Numbered from the stretch's first letter, positions 53,616 to 62,770 are shown. The stretch is DNA of 64,000 nt from JACCXE01 sp963718605 (GCA_963718605.1 OY970363.1:2294001-2358000), one strand, 5' to 3'. The notes: a model not told the origin generated them from the letters alone. Translations and numbers: made by a program.

Positions 53616-54416
53616 ATGCCGATCCTCCACGCGATTGTCCTCGGCATCGTCCAAGGGCTCACCGAGTTCTTGCCCATCTCGTCGTCGGGCCACCTCGCAG
53701 TGGTGCCGTGGCTCTTTCACTGGAAAGAACTGACCACGAACCACGATCTCAACCAGACCTTCGACGTGGCCTTGCACATCGGCACGTTCATTGGCGCGCT
53801 GGCGTACTTCTGGCGCGATATCTGGGACATCATCGTGACGCCGGCGCGGCACCGGCTGGGGCTCCTGCTCCTGCTGTCGACGATTCCCGCGGGTCTCGTG
53901 GGAGTCGTTTTCGAGGAAGCGCTGGCCGACGCGAACATTTGGCTGATCGGCGTGATGCTCATCGTGTTCGCGCTGGTGCTTCAGGTCGCCGATCGGCGGC
54001 CGTCGACGCGCGCGGCTGAAATGGGGGACCGGCCCTTCGGTCTGCGCGACGCCGCGATCATGGGCGTGGCGCAGGCGGTGGCGTTGCAACCCGGCGTTTC
54101 GCGCTCGGGCGTCACGATCACCGCGGGACGGTTTCTCGGCTTCGATCGCGAGTCGGCGGCCCGCCTGTCGTTTCTGATGGCCATGCCGGTGATCGCCGGC
54201 GCCGGTTTCGTGAAGGGCCTGAAGGTCCTCGCCGACGGCGGGCTCGGCCCTGGCCTCGCGGCGCCGTTCTTCTGGGGGATGCTCGCCAGCGCGGTGACGG
54301 GGGCCGCGGCGGTGTTCCTCCTGCTGCGCCTCGTGAAGACCCACAGTTTCACGCCGTTCGTCGGTTACCGCGTGATCGCAGGGCTAGCGATCATCGGTAT
54401 CTATCTCGCGCGCTGA
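53616..54416 (+). CDS. uppP: Undecaprenyl-diphosphatase
   Basis: A 266-residue membrane protein of the BacA/UppP family with about seven helices. EFLPISSSGHL and PGVSRSGVTI are the two catalytic signature loops. It recycles undecaprenyl diphosphate to the monophosphate for peptidoglycan and other wall polymers and can give bacitracin tolerance. It is translated right after the PHP gene. Its 3' end overlaps the convergent SAF-domain gene by 33 nt. Confidence 0.96.
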   Translation: MPILHAIVLGIVQGLTEFLPISSSGHLAVVPWLFHWKELTTNHDLNQTFDVALHIGTFIGALAYFWRDIWDIIVTPARHRLGLLLLLSTIPAGLVGVVFEEALADANIWLIGVMLIVFALVLQVADRRPSTRAAEMGDRPFGLRDAAIMGVAQAVALQPGVSRSGVTITAGRFLGFDRESAARLSFLMAMPVIAGAGFVKGLKVLADGGLGPGLAAPFFWGMLASAVTGAAAVFLLLRLVKTHSFTPFVGYRVIAGLAIIGIYLAR

Positions 54417-55097
54417 GGCGGGCCCTCGCAACGCGAGGGTTACCGCCGCCTTCGCTAAGGCGAACGCCACCCGCGGCGCCTCGCGCACGTTGACGGCCAA
54501 CGTGATGGCGCCGGCGGTAACGGAGAGCACCTCGGCGTTGGACGCGACCGCGAACGACGGCGCGGCGTCGGTGCTGCCATCTATCGATGCCGGCCCGCCG
54601 AGCTCGTCGCCGATGTCGAAGGTGGCGAGCACGTCAACGCGATCGCCCGGCCGCACGAGCGGCATCGTGTCGTCGTTCTTCAGCGCGAGGGCCCGAAAGC
54701 CCGCGGGCACCATCGCGGCGACGCCGTGAGCGCCGCGCCCCGCGAGCCGTCCGGTCAACACCACCTCGCCCGGTGTCACGCTCACACGCGTTGCTTCGCC
54801 GACGGGGGTGGCGCTGGCGTCGAGCGCGCCGTCGGGAACAACGCCGCGGGGCCGGTGCGCCAACCTCACGTCGGCCGGTGCGAAAACGTCGCCCGCGGCT
54901 ACCGCTCGGCGCACAACCCAGACCGACCGCGACGAACCCCAGTCATCGGCCGCCCGCGTGGCCCGGCCGATCGCGGAGCCGACCACGCTCGCGGTGATCA
55001 AGCCCAACGCGATAGTGACCACCCACCACAGCACCGCGGAGCGGCGCACTACGCGCCATGCCCGTCCCCGCGGCTTCCACGCTCGCCGTGCAGCCAT
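54384..55097 (-). CDS. SAF-domain membrane protein (CpaB/FlgA-like)
   Basis: A 237-residue protein with one N-terminal helix (VLWWVVTIALGLITASVVGSAI) and a SAF domain (WVVRRAVAAGDVFAPADVRLAHRP), then a CpaB-like beta region (PLVRPGDRVDVLATFDI). CpaB proteins help assemble Flp/tight-adherence pili, but no other pilus genes are present here, so the role is open. The last 33 nt overlap uppP on the opposite strand. Confidence 0.82.
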   Translation of the reverse strand: MAARRAWKPRGRAWRVVRRSAVLWWVVTIALGLITASVVGSAIGRATRAADDWGSSRSVWVVRRAVAAGDVFAPADVRLAHRPRGVVPDGALDASATPVGEATRVSVTPGEVVLTGRLAGRGAHGVAAMVPAGFRALALKNDDTMPLVRPGDRVDVLATFDIGDELGGPASIDGSTDAAPSFAVASNAEVLSVTAGAITLAVNVREAPRVAFALAKAAVTLALRGPASAREIDTDDR

Positions 55098-55198
55098 CGA
55101 ATCCCCTCTTCGCGCCGCGGCACGTGCAATCGAAAATCGGAAGGGGAGTGCCGTGCAGCAGTCGCGATGCTATGGCCGGATCGCCGGCGCGCCAAGAC

Positions 55199-55555
55199 CT
55201 ACTTGGTCGTGGCTTTGGCCGGCTTCTTGTCGGCCTTCTTCTCGGGCTTCGACGCCTTGGCGTCGGACTTCTCGGTCTTCTTTTCCGACTTGTCCGATGA
55301 CGTCGAGTCAGCCGAGGATGACGACTCGGACGACGAGGACTCCGATGAAGCCGACGCCGCCGCCGAAGATTTCGACGATGAGCGGCTGTCGTTCTTGTAG
55401 AAGCCGCTGCCCTTGAAGGCGATTCCGACCGACCCGAACACCCGGCGCACGGCGCCGCCGCAGCCCTTGTGCTTCTTCAGCGGTTCGTCGTCGAAGGACT
55501 GCACGACGTCGAAGCGTTCGCCACATTTCTTGCACGCGTATTCGTAGGTAGGCAT
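55199..55555 (-). CDS. FmdB-family zinc-ribbon protein with Ser/Lys-rich tail
   Basis: A 118-residue protein. The first 60 residues match the FmdB family (MPTYEYACKKCGERFDVVQSF ... GSVGIAFKGSGFYKNDSR). The ribbon has CxxC first, but the second knuckle is HKGC, so His replaces one zinc cysteine. The rest is low-complexity, first Ser/Ala, then Lys/Glu/Ala. FmdB proteins are annotated as regulators on thin evidence. TAAAAT stands 10 nt before the ATG. Confidence 0.88.
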   Translation of the reverse strand: MPTYEYACKKCGERFDVVQSFDDEPLKKHKGCGGAVRRVFGSVGIAFKGSGFYKNDSRSSSKSSAAASASSESSSSESSSSADSTSSDKSEKKTEKSDAKASKPEKKADKKPAKATTK

Positions 55556-55565
55556 GGAAGGAGCA

Positions 55566-55571
55566 ATTTTA
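55566..55571 (-). promoter_or_regulatory. -10-like hexamer TAAAAT for fmdB
   Basis: TAAAAT on the minus strand ends 10 nt before ATG 55555, compatible with a leaderless or nearly leaderless mRNA. Confidence 0.4.
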
Positions 55572-55618
55572 CTAGGCGTTCACGCCACTCCCCGAACCGG
55601 CTTCCTAGGATGCGGCCC

Positions 55619-56206
55619 GTGATCGCCGACGTCCTCGCCGTTCTCGGCGCGTACGCCCTCGGCACTTTCCCCACTGGTGTGCTCGTGGCCAAGAAAGAGG
55701 GCCACGAAGTGCTCGACGAAGGCTCGGGCAATCCCGGCGCCTCGAACGTGTACCGCGTCGCCGGTTTTCGCGCCGGCGCGGTCGTGCTCATCGGCGATTT
55801 ACTGAAGGGCGTAATCGCAGCTTCGGTCGGCTACGCGATCGGGGGACGCGAAGTCGCCCTCGTGTGCGGACTGGCCGCGGTCGTTGGCCACTGCTTCCCG
55901 CTCCAACGTTGGGGCAAGGGCGGCAAGGGCGTCGCCGCCGCCGGCGGCATGGCGCTTGTGCTGTTCCCGGTGGTGTCGATCGTGCTCACTGCGGTCTGGT
56001 TCCTCATCGCCCGCGTACTGAACAAAGCGTCGCTCGGCTCACTCGTCATTGCGGTTGCGGCGCCGATCGGTGTGGCGTTGATGGGCAAACCGGCCCGCGA
56101 GGTCGCATTGATGGGCGTCGTGTGTCTGCTCGTAATCGCCCGTCACCACGCGAACATCCGGCGACTCCTGAAGGGCGAAGAAGGGTCGTTAAGGTCCCCG
56201 GCATGA
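55619..56206 (+). CDS. plsY: Acyl-phosphate glycerol-3-phosphate acyltransferase
   Basis: A 195-residue membrane protein. The three PlsY motifs are visible: EGSGNPGASNVYRV, GHCFPLQRWGKGGKGVA, and RHHANIRRLLKGEE at the end. It transfers an acyl group from acyl-phosphate to glycerol-3-phosphate, the first step of phospholipid synthesis. GTG 55619 (IADVLAVLGAYALG) has AGGA 8 nt upstream. An in-frame ATG at 55610 overlaps that AGGA and is less likely. The stop overlaps galU by 4 nt. Confidence 0.94.
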   Translation: MIADVLAVLGAYALGTFPTGVLVAKKEGHEVLDEGSGNPGASNVYRVAGFRAGAVVLIGDLLKGVIAASVGYAIGGREVALVCGLAAVVGHCFPLQRWGKGGKGVAAAGGMALVLFPVVSIVLTAVWFLIARVLNKASLGSLVIAVAAPIGVALMGKPAREVALMGVVCLLVIARHHANIRRLLKGEEGSLRSPA

Positions 56207-57102
56207 CTTCCCCGCGCGTCCGCAAGGCTGTCATCCCGGCCGCTGGCCACGGCACCCGGTTCTTGCCCGCCACCAAAGCGCAGCCGAAAGAGATGCTGCC
56301 CGTCGTCGATAAACCGGTCATCCAGTACGTGGTGGAGGAGGCGGTCGCCGCCGGCATCCGCGACATCCTCGTGATCACCGGCCGCGGGAAGCGGTCGATC
56401 GAAGACCACTTCGACCACAGCTTCGAGCTCGAGCACTACCTCGAACAGGCGGGCAAGATCGAGGAGCGCGCGGCGATGGAAGCGATCGCCGACATGGCCG
56501 ACATCCATTACGTGCGCCAGCGCAAGCCGCTGGGTCTCGGTCACGCAGTATCCGTGGCCCGGGCGCACGTCGGGGACGAGCCGTTCGCGGTGATGTTGGG
56601 CGACGACATGATGCACGCCGATTCCAACGTGTTGACCGACATGCTGGACATGCACGAGCGGCTTCAGCAGTCGGTTATCGCGGTGAAGGAAGTGCCGCAC
56701 AACGAGATTTCGCTCTACGGCTGCGTGGCCCCCGAGGCTGAACCGACGGACAGCGACATCAAGATCACCGGCATTGTCGAAAAGCCCGACCCGGGCGACG
56801 CGCCGTCGAATCTCGCGGTGATGGGCCGCTACGTGTTCACGCCCGACATCTTCGACGCGATCGAACGCACGACTCCGGGGCGCGGCGGCGAGATCCAACT
56901 CACCGACGCGATCGGCCTGCTGCTCGAGAAGGAGCCCGTGTACGCGCACGTGTTCGACAAGGGTCGATACGACATCGGCAACAAGGTCGACTTCCTGCGG
57001 GCCACAGTCGAGCTCGCCCTCGAGCGTCCCGATCTGGCCGACGAATTTCGCGAGGTTCTCTACGAGATCGTCGACCGCGAGCGCGAAACCCACCGCAAGT
57101 AA
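56203..57102 (+). CDS. galU: UTP-glucose-1-phosphate uridylyltransferase
   Basis: A 299-residue nucleotidyltransferase. AAGHGTRFLPATKAQPKEML binds nucleotide, VMLGDDMMH binds the metal, and GIVEKPDP and YDIGNKVDFL complete the family pattern. It makes UDP-glucose for wall glycans and trehalose. Its ATG lies in the plsY stop (ATGA). In many actinobacteria galU is followed by moeA/glp, moaC and a SepX/GlpR membrane protein; here moeA/glp is absent from the cluster. Confidence 0.95.
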   Translation: MTSPRVRKAVIPAAGHGTRFLPATKAQPKEMLPVVDKPVIQYVVEEAVAAGIRDILVITGRGKRSIEDHFDHSFELEHYLEQAGKIEERAAMEAIADMADIHYVRQRKPLGLGHAVSVARAHVGDEPFAVMLGDDMMHADSNVLTDMLDMHERLQQSVIAVKEVPHNEISLYGCVAPEAEPTDSDIKITGIVEKPDPGDAPSNLAVMGRYVFTPDIFDAIERTTPGRGGEIQLTDAIGLLLEKEPVYAHVFDKGRYDIGNKVDFLRATVELALERPDLADEFREVLYEIVDRERETHRK

Positions 57103-57111
57103 GCTCCGGCG

Positions 57112-57621
57112 ATGGCTGAGCGTGGTTTCTCGCACTTGGACCCGCTTGGGCGCGCCAAGCTCGTTGACGCGGCACCGAAAGATGCCACCCACCGCCGCGC
57201 GTTGGCGCGCTGCAAGGTCTTCATGGCTGCAGATACCACCGCGATGATCGCCAGCAATGCCGTCACCAAGGGTGACGTGCTCGCCACCGCGCGCATCGCT
57301 GGCATCCAGGCGGCCAAGCGCACCGCGGACATGATTCCGTTGTGCCATCCGCTGCTGGTGGGCGCGGTGCAGATCAACTTCCAGATTGGTGATGACAGCG
57401 TCGGCGTGGAGGCACAGGTCGAAACCGTCGACCGCACCGGCGTGGAAATGGAAGCGATGACCGCGGCGATGATCGCCGCGCTCACGATTTACGACATGTG
57501 CAAGTCGACCGACCGCACCATGGTCATCGGGGATTTGGCGCTGTGGGAGAAGACCGGCGGCCGCGGAGGCCAGTGGCGTCGTCCCGTTTCCGGCCTCGAG
57601 CTGGACGACGACCTGCTCTAG
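57112..57621 (+). CDS. moaC: Cyclic pyranopterin monophosphate synthase
   Basis: A 169-residue protein of full MoaC length. Active-site blocks are IPLCHPLLVGAV, EMEAMTAA and YDMCKSTDR. It converts the MoaA product to cyclic pyranopterin monophosphate in molybdenum cofactor synthesis. No moaA, moaE or moeA occurs in the window. It follows galU by 9 nt and is probably co-transcribed with it. Confidence 0.95.
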   Translation: MAERGFSHLDPLGRAKLVDAAPKDATHRRALARCKVFMAADTTAMIASNAVTKGDVLATARIAGIQAAKRTADMIPLCHPLLVGAVQINFQIGDDSVGVEAQVETVDRTGVEMEAMTAAMIAALTIYDMCKSTDRTMVIGDLALWEKTGGRGGQWRRPVSGLELDDDLL

Positions 57622-57781
57622 CTGCTAACTTTTGCAAGCAACGGGTGGACCCTGAGGGGGCCTCCGTGTTAGCAAGTGGTTCGGAAACACTGATCGCGTA
57701 TTCGCTTGATCGTGCATGACCATCCCCAATTGGGTGAGATGGGCGTTGTACGGTCCTTAGCACTGGAAGAGGTTGAGGAGC
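57622..57781 (+). promoter_or_regulatory. Intergenic leader before the SepX/GlpR-like gene
   Basis: The 160-nt gap after moaC holds a GC-rich imperfect hairpin (around GGACCCTGAGGGGGCCTCC, 57648-57666) and a possible -10, TACGGT, at 57749-57754. Transcription of the membrane protein may therefore be partly independent of galU-moaC. Confidence 0.3.
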
Positions 57782-58309
57782 TTGACCGTCTTGGTATTGC
57801 TTGTCCTCGCCGTTATTTGGGCGGCTGTCTTAGTCCCACCGATGTGGCGAAACCGGGCTGATGGTCGCCCTGCGGACAGCATCAAGCAGTTTCACCGTCA
57901 CCTTCGGGTTCTCAACGGCACCGAGCCGCACGGCTACAGCCGTACCCTCACCGCGCAGGCCGGTAGCCCTGTAATCACCGCGCCGATGGCGTATCGCAAG
58001 CCGACCGGTGTGCGCGGCAGTGCCGACCTCCGTCGTCGCCGCACGATCGAGCGTCGTCGCAACGTCTTGTTCAGCCTCGTGGCTTTTGCCGGTGTAACGC
58101 TGGTTCTCGCCGTGCTGGGCGTGCACATGATGCTCGCGATCCATCTCCTCACCGACGTGCTGCTCGGCGGCTACGTCGCGCTGCTCGCCCGTCTGCGCAC
58201 GATGGCGGCCGAGAAGGACATGAAGCTGCGCTACCTGCCGAACCAACAGGTCGTCGACCTGCGCGACGCGGCGTGGGCCGACCTCGCTCCTGCATACGCA
58301 GTTCAGTAG
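57782..58309 (+). CDS. SepX/GlpR-like actinobacterial membrane protein
   Basis: A 175-residue protein with an N-terminal helix (VLLVLAVIWAAVLVPPMW), a basic linker (FHRHLRVLNG, then RRRRTIERRRNVLF) and two C-terminal helices. The opening helix plus basic segment, and the position after galU and moaC, resemble SepX of Streptomyces and GlpR of Corynebacterium, which link the divisome to a gephyrin-like protein. That assignment is inference. TTG 57782 has GGAAGAGG 9 nt upstream; TTG 57773 is an alternative. TACGGT at 57749-57754 may be the -10. Confidence 0.65.
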   Translation: MTVLVLLVLAVIWAAVLVPPMWRNRADGRPADSIKQFHRHLRVLNGTEPHGYSRTLTAQAGSPVITAPMAYRKPTGVRGSADLRRRRTIERRRNVLFSLVAFAGVTLVLAVLGVHMMLAIHLLTDVLLGGYVALLARLRTMAAEKDMKLRYLPNQQVVDLRDAAWADLAPAYAVQ

Positions 58310-58352
58310 CTTCTGCTCGCTCGGTCGTCGTCTACGCTGAGCGATCCCAAAC

Positions 58353-58426
58353 GGGGGTGTAGCTCAGCCCGGTAGAGCGCTGCGTTCGCAATGCAGAAGT
58401 CGTGGGTTCAAGTCCCATCACCTCCA
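58353..58426 (+). tRNA. tRNA-Ala (anticodon CGC)
   Basis: A full cloverleaf is readable. The acceptor stem GGGGGTG/CACCTCC contains the G3-U70 pair that marks alanine tRNAs. The D-arm has GCTC/GAGC. The anticodon stem CTGCG/TGCAG encloses the loop TTCGCAA with anticodon CGC. The T-arm has GTGGG/CCCAT with the loop TTCAAGT. The discriminator base is A, and CCA is not encoded. Confidence 0.95.
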
Positions 58427-58438
58427 CTTTTTGAACTT

Positions 58439-58487
58439 GAACTGGGCGTGCCTGGTGCCGGAATCCGGCACCGGGCACGCCCAGTTC
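58439..58487. terminator. Very stable 23-bp hairpin after tRNA-Ala
   Basis: Arms at 58439-58461 and 58465-58487 pair over 23 positions with one G-T wobble and a 3-nt loop, AAT. A short T run (CTTTTTG) comes before the hairpin instead of after it. It probably ends the tRNA transcript and insulates the surface-protein gene. Confidence 0.7.
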
Positions 58488-58624
58488 CGCGTCTTGGCGG
58501 CCGACCGTCACTCTCTGCGCGATAACAACCTTCTGGACATTTTTCCGAAAGGATTTGTTGCTCGCCCGTTACCTATGTAGCGGGGTACTACTTAGTCGTG
58601 CCCCGACATATCAGGGGGGGCACC
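58488..58624. other. Leader region of the repeat-protein gene
   Basis: This 137-nt stretch is richer in A/T than the surroundings and presumably holds the promoter of the surface-protein gene, but no clear -35/-10 pair stands out. It ends in a seven-G ribosome binding site (58614-58620). Confidence 0.3.
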
Positions 58625-61600
58625 TTGCATCACGTACGTCGCACTGCGCTGGCTGCTGTCTGCGCGCTCGCATTGGCCGCAGTCGGTCTTGTTCTGTTGC
58701 CGGAAACGGCTCGCGCCGCAAAAGTCGGTAACCCGGGCAGCGGGTTCACGCTGAAGGTGCAGAGCGGTTCAATCCGCGTCGGCACGCCGCCCGACGACAA
58801 CTCGTTCGACTTCCAGGACGAGGGCCGATTGCCGCAGTGCTCGGACGGCGTGAACAACGACGACGCGCAGGACAGCAACGTCGACACCGCCGACGGCGGG
58901 TGCGTTGCGGGTAGCGGACATCCCGCCACCGACGACGACAGCGAGACGCAACCGGGCTACCAGCCCAAGCTGCCGATCCAGATGACGAACGGCACCATCA
59001 CCGCGGCCGGCGGCGTCACCTTCCCCCAGGCGAACGTCAGCTTCCCGCCCGCGTATTCATTCGTGGCGGCATCGTCGGCGTCGGGCGGCATCATCAGTGA
59101 CTTCATCGTCACGATCCAGATCTTCCCGCTCACCGATTTCACCGGCACGCTCAACGCGAACACCGGCGCGATGGATCTGCATATGAAGGTGCGCGTGAGC
59201 GCCACTGGCGGCCCCCTCGCCAGCGGCTGCGGCGTCAATCCCATCGACATCAACACCCTCATCACCGGCACCACCGCGCCGCCGCCTCCCAACGGCCCGA
59301 TCAGCGGCGTGCCCTACGACCCCGGCACCGGCCGCCTAACGCTGGTGAACAACGACTTCTCGGTGCCGTCGGCCAGCAACTGTGGCTCGGCCGGACCCTT
59401 CGGCATCGTGAACCTCAACGACCAGATCAACTCGCAACTGCACCTGCCCCAGGCAGCGGGTCACAACGAAGCGCTCTTCGTAGGTGAGTTCTTCCCGCGC
59501 CCGACGGCGGGCGTGAACGCCACGTTCACCACAACGCCCTCGAGCGGCCCCGCACCGCTGAGCGTCGCGTTCAACTCCGCGGGCAGCACCGCCGGCGCGA
59601 CGTACCAGTGGGACTTCGACAACAACGGCTCGTTCGACGCCACCGGCGCGACCACGACCAAGATCTACAACTCGGCAGGAGCGTTCACGGCGCGTTTGCG
59701 GGTGACCGACAGCGGCGGCGACTTCGCCGAAACCACGCGGACCATCAGCGTCGGGGCGAACCAACCGCCGACCGCGAACGATCAAACCGTCAGCACCGCC
59801 GAAGACACGGCGAAGACGGTGACGCTCACCGGCTCCGACCCAGAAGGTCAGGCACTGACGTTCGCCCTTGCGTCCCCCGCTCCGGCGCACGGCACGCTCA
59901 CCGGAACCGCGCCGAACCTCGCGTACACGCCCGTCGCGAATTACAACGGACCGGACTCCTTCGGCTTCAAAGTCACGGACCCGTTCAACAACACCGATAC
60001 GGGCGTGGTCAACGTCAACGTCACCGCGGTGAACGACGCGCCTGTCGCGTCGAACGTGTCGGCGAGCACGACGGAGGACAACGCCGTCCCCGTCACGCTC
60101 GTCGCCTCCGACGTCGACGGTGAAGCCGTGACGTACTCGGTGGTGGCCTCGCCCGCCCACGGTTTACTCACGGGCACCGCGCCGAACCTCACGTACACGC
60201 CGGCCGCGAACTACAACGGGCCCGACTCCTTCACCTTCAAGGCGACCGACCCGAACTCGGCCGACAGCAACGTCGCCACGGCCAGCATCACGGTGGCCTC
60301 GATCAACGACGCGCCGATCGCGAATCCGCAGTCGGTGACGACAAACGAAGACACCGCGGTCGGCATCACCCTGACCGGTAGCGACATCGAGACGCCGCCG
60401 ACGTTCGCCCTCGTGACGGTGCCCGCCCACGGCTCACTAAGCGGCGCGTTGCCCAACGTCACCTATACGCCCGCGGCCAACTACTTCGGACCGGACTCGT
60501 TGGTGTTCAAGGTGACTGACGGATCGGGCGCGACTGATACCGCCACGGTCGACATCACGGTCGACAGCGTGAACGACGCGCCGACGGCCGCCGGAACGAA
60601 TGTCACCACCACGGCCGACACGCCGGTTACGGCGCACATCACGGCGAGCGACCTCGAAGGCGACGCGCTCACCTACACGCCGACGTCGCCCACCGGCGCC
60701 GGCGGCACCGTTAGTTGTGCCGACGCTGATTGCATCTACACGCCGGCGTCAGGCTTCTTTGGCCCGGACTCCTTCGACGTCACGGTCTCGGACGGCAACG
60801 GCGGGTCGGTCACCGTTTCGGTCGGTGTGAGCGTGTCTGCGCTCAACAATCACGCGCCGGTGGTCAACGACGCGACGTATGTGACGATCGAGGACACCAC
60901 TCGGTCGTTCTCGGTAGACGGATCGGACGAAGACGGCGACGCCCTCACGTTCTCCGCTCTCACCCAGCCCGCGGCCGGCAGCGTTACGTGCTCGGCTGCG
61001 GGTGCCTGCACCTTCACGCCCGCCCCGAACAACAGCAGCAGCCAGTCCTTCGTTGTTCGAGCGAGCGACGGCAGCGGAGGCGTTGGTGACGCGACGATTC
61101 TGATTCTCGTCGCGCCGGTCAACGACACTCCGACGGTGGCGCCCACCAGCGTGGCCACCGCCGAAGACAACGCGGCCTCGGTCGACCTGATCGCCACCGA
61201 CGTCGATGGTGACGCCCTCACATGGAGCCTCAAGCAGGCTCCGCTGCACGGCACCGTGTCGTGCAGCAGCGGTGGTTCGTGCACCTACACGCCCAGTGCG
61301 AATTACAACGGCGCGGACTCCTTCGACGCCGAAGTGAACGACGGCCGCGGGGGACGGGTGCGCATCACGGTGCCCGTATCCGTCAGCGCAGTGAACGACG
61401 CGCCCTCGGCACCCACCGCGAACGTCAGCCTCACCGAGGACGGGAGCCGCTCGTTCAGCCTTCCGGCCACCGATCTCGATGGAGACGCGATCACCTACAG
61501 CGTCGGTACCTCCACGCTCGGCGCGCTGAGCTGCAGTGGGTCCGGCGCCTGTTCCTTCCTCGCCAATCCGAACGCGAATGGCACATCGACCGTGGCCTAC

Positions 61601-62770
61601 ACCGCCTCCGACGCGTCGGCCACGACGACAGGCGCGATCGTGATCGTGATCGCGGCGGTCAACGACGCGCCGACCGCGGGCAACCTCACGCTGACGACCG
61701 CCGAAGACACTCCCGTGTCGTTCTCGTTGCCCGCGGGTGACGTCGACGGCGACGCGCTCACTGTCACGGCGAGTTCACCGCCCGCGCAGGGCGCGTTGTC
61801 GGGCGTCGCGCCGGACCTGACGTACCGCCCCGCGGCCAACGCCAACGGCAGCATCTCGTTCGGTTACAACGTGCGCGACGTGGCCGGCGCTCTGGCCAGC
61901 GGTGTGGTCACGATCGTGGTGACACCGGTGGACGACCAGCCGGTCGCCAACTCCACTTCGGTCACGACTCCGGAAGATACGGCGAAGGCCATCGCTATCA
62001 CCGGCTCGGACGTGGAGGGGCCGGTCACGGTCGCGGTGACTACGCCACCGGCTCACGGCACCTACAGCGGTGGCGTCTACACGCCGTCGCTCAACTACAA
62101 CGGCCCCGACGCGATCAGCTTCAGCGTCAAGGACAGCGGGAACCAAGTCACGCTGGGCACCGTGTCGATCACGGTTACACCGGTGAACGACCCGCCCGTG
62201 GCAAGCGCGGGCAGCGTCACGACGACGAGGACGGTCGCGGTGCCAATCACACTGGTGGCGACCGACATCGACGGTGAACCGCTGACCTTCACGATCCTCA
62301 CCGGGCCGGGTCACGGCAACCTGAGCGGCACCGCGCCGAACCTCACGTACACACCCACGGGCTTCTTCACCGGCACCGACGCCCTGACCTTCAAGGCCAC
62401 AGACGCGGCTGGCGCCTCGAGCAGCAAGACGGTGAACATCACGGTGAATCCCGGCGGCGCATTGCCCACGTCGCTCGCCGTGGCACCCGCCACGGTGACG
62501 AAGCCGAGCGGTCCGCTGGGTTCGCTGCAGAAGTACTCGTACTCGAACCTCAAGGCCACGCTGACGTCGGTGTCGGGCGGGTTCCCGATCGGGAGCGTGT
62601 CGATCAAGTTCACGGTGAACGGCACCACGATCTGCTCGGCGAACACGAACGCTTCGGGCGTCGCAACTTGTTCGGGCCAAGGCCCGCGGCAAGACAGCGC
62701 TACCTACACCGCCGCATGGCAGGGCAACACGAGCTACGCCGCTACCACGGGAACGGGGTCGCTCTCATGA
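58625..62770 (+). CDS. Large secreted protein with PKD domain and ten cadherin-like (tandem-95) repeats
   Basis: About 1381 residues from TTG 58625, which follows a GGGGGGG site; GTG 58598 is an in-frame alternative. A signal peptide (LAAVCALALAAVGLVLL ... ARA) precedes a region with the calcium-type motif CSDGVNNDD. A PKD domain follows (about 298-378, YQWDFDNNGSFDATG). Ten repeats of 85-95 residues come next, each opening with (D/E)DT-like Asp pairs, holding YNGPDSF- or ANGSISF-type cores and ending in VNDAP-like junctions. A last Ig-like domain ends the protein. There is no sortase or membrane anchor. It is probably a surface or adhesion protein. The stop lies 41 nt before the next start. 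Confidence 0.9.
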   Translation: MHHVRRTALAAVCALALAAVGLVLLPETARAAKVGNPGSGFTLKVQSGSIRVGTPPDDNSFDFQDEGRLPQCSDGVNNDDAQDSNVDTADGGCVAGSGHPATDDDSETQPGYQPKLPIQMTNGTITAAGGVTFPQANVSFPPAYSFVAASSASGGIISDFIVTIQIFPLTDFTGTLNANTGAMDLHMKVRVSATGGPLASGCGVNPIDINTLITGTTAPPPPNGPISGVPYDPGTGRLTLVNNDFSVPSASNCGSAGPFGIVNLNDQINSQLHLPQAAGHNEALFVGEFFPRPTAGVNATFTTTPSSGPAPLSVAFNSAGSTAGATYQWDFDNNGSFDATGATTTKIYNSAGAFTARLRVTDSGGDFAETTRTISVGANQPPTANDQTVSTAEDTAKTVTLTGSDPEGQALTFALASPAPAHGTLTGTAPNLAYTPVANYNGPDSFGFKVTDPFNNTDTGVVNVNVTAVNDAPVASNVSASTTEDNAVPVTLVASDVDGEAVTYSVVASPAHGLLTGTAPNLTYTPAANYNGPDSFTFKATDPNSADSNVATASITVASINDAPIANPQSVTTNEDTAVGITLTGSDIETPPTFALVTVPAHGSLSGALPNVTYTPAANYFGPDSLVFKVTDGSGATDTATVDITVDSVNDAPTAAGTNVTTTADTPVTAHITASDLEGDALTYTPTSPTGAGGTVSCADADCIYTPASGFFGPDSFDVTVSDGNGGSVTVSVGVSVSALNNHAPVVNDATYVTIEDTTRSFSVDGSDEDGDALTFSALTQPAAGSVTCSAAGACTFTPAPNNSSSQSFVVRASDGSGGVGDATILILVAPVNDTPTVAPTSVATAEDNAASVDLIATDVDGDALTWSLKQAPLHGTVSCSSGGSCTYTPSANYNGADSFDAEVNDGRGGRVRITVPVSVSAVNDAPSAPTANVSLTEDGSRSFSLPATDLDGDAITYSVGTSTLGALSCSGSGACSFLANPNANGTSTVAYTASDASATTTGAIVIVIAAVNDAPTAGNLTLTTAEDTPVSFSLPAGDVDGDALTVTASSPPAQGALSGVAPDLTYRPAANANGSISFGYNVRDVAGALASGVVTIVVTPVDDQPVANSTSVTTPEDTAKAIAITGSDVEGPVTVAVTTPPAHGTYSGGVYTPSLNYNGPDAISFSVKDSGNQVTLGTVSITVTPVNDPPVASAGSVTTTRTVAVPITLVATDIDGEPLTFTILTGPGHGNLSGTAPNLTYTPTGFFTGTDALTFKATDAAGASSSKTVNITVNPGGALPTSLAVAPATVTKPSGPLGSLQKYSYSNLKATLTSVSGGFPIGSVSIKFTVNGTTICSANTNASGVATCSGQGPRQDSATYTAAWQGNTSYAATTGTGSLS

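Noticed and set aside
59762..62460. Regularly spaced repeats that could suggest a CRISPR array
   Set aside because: The period is about 270-280 nt and reads as protein repeats in one frame. There are no short direct repeats with unique spacers.
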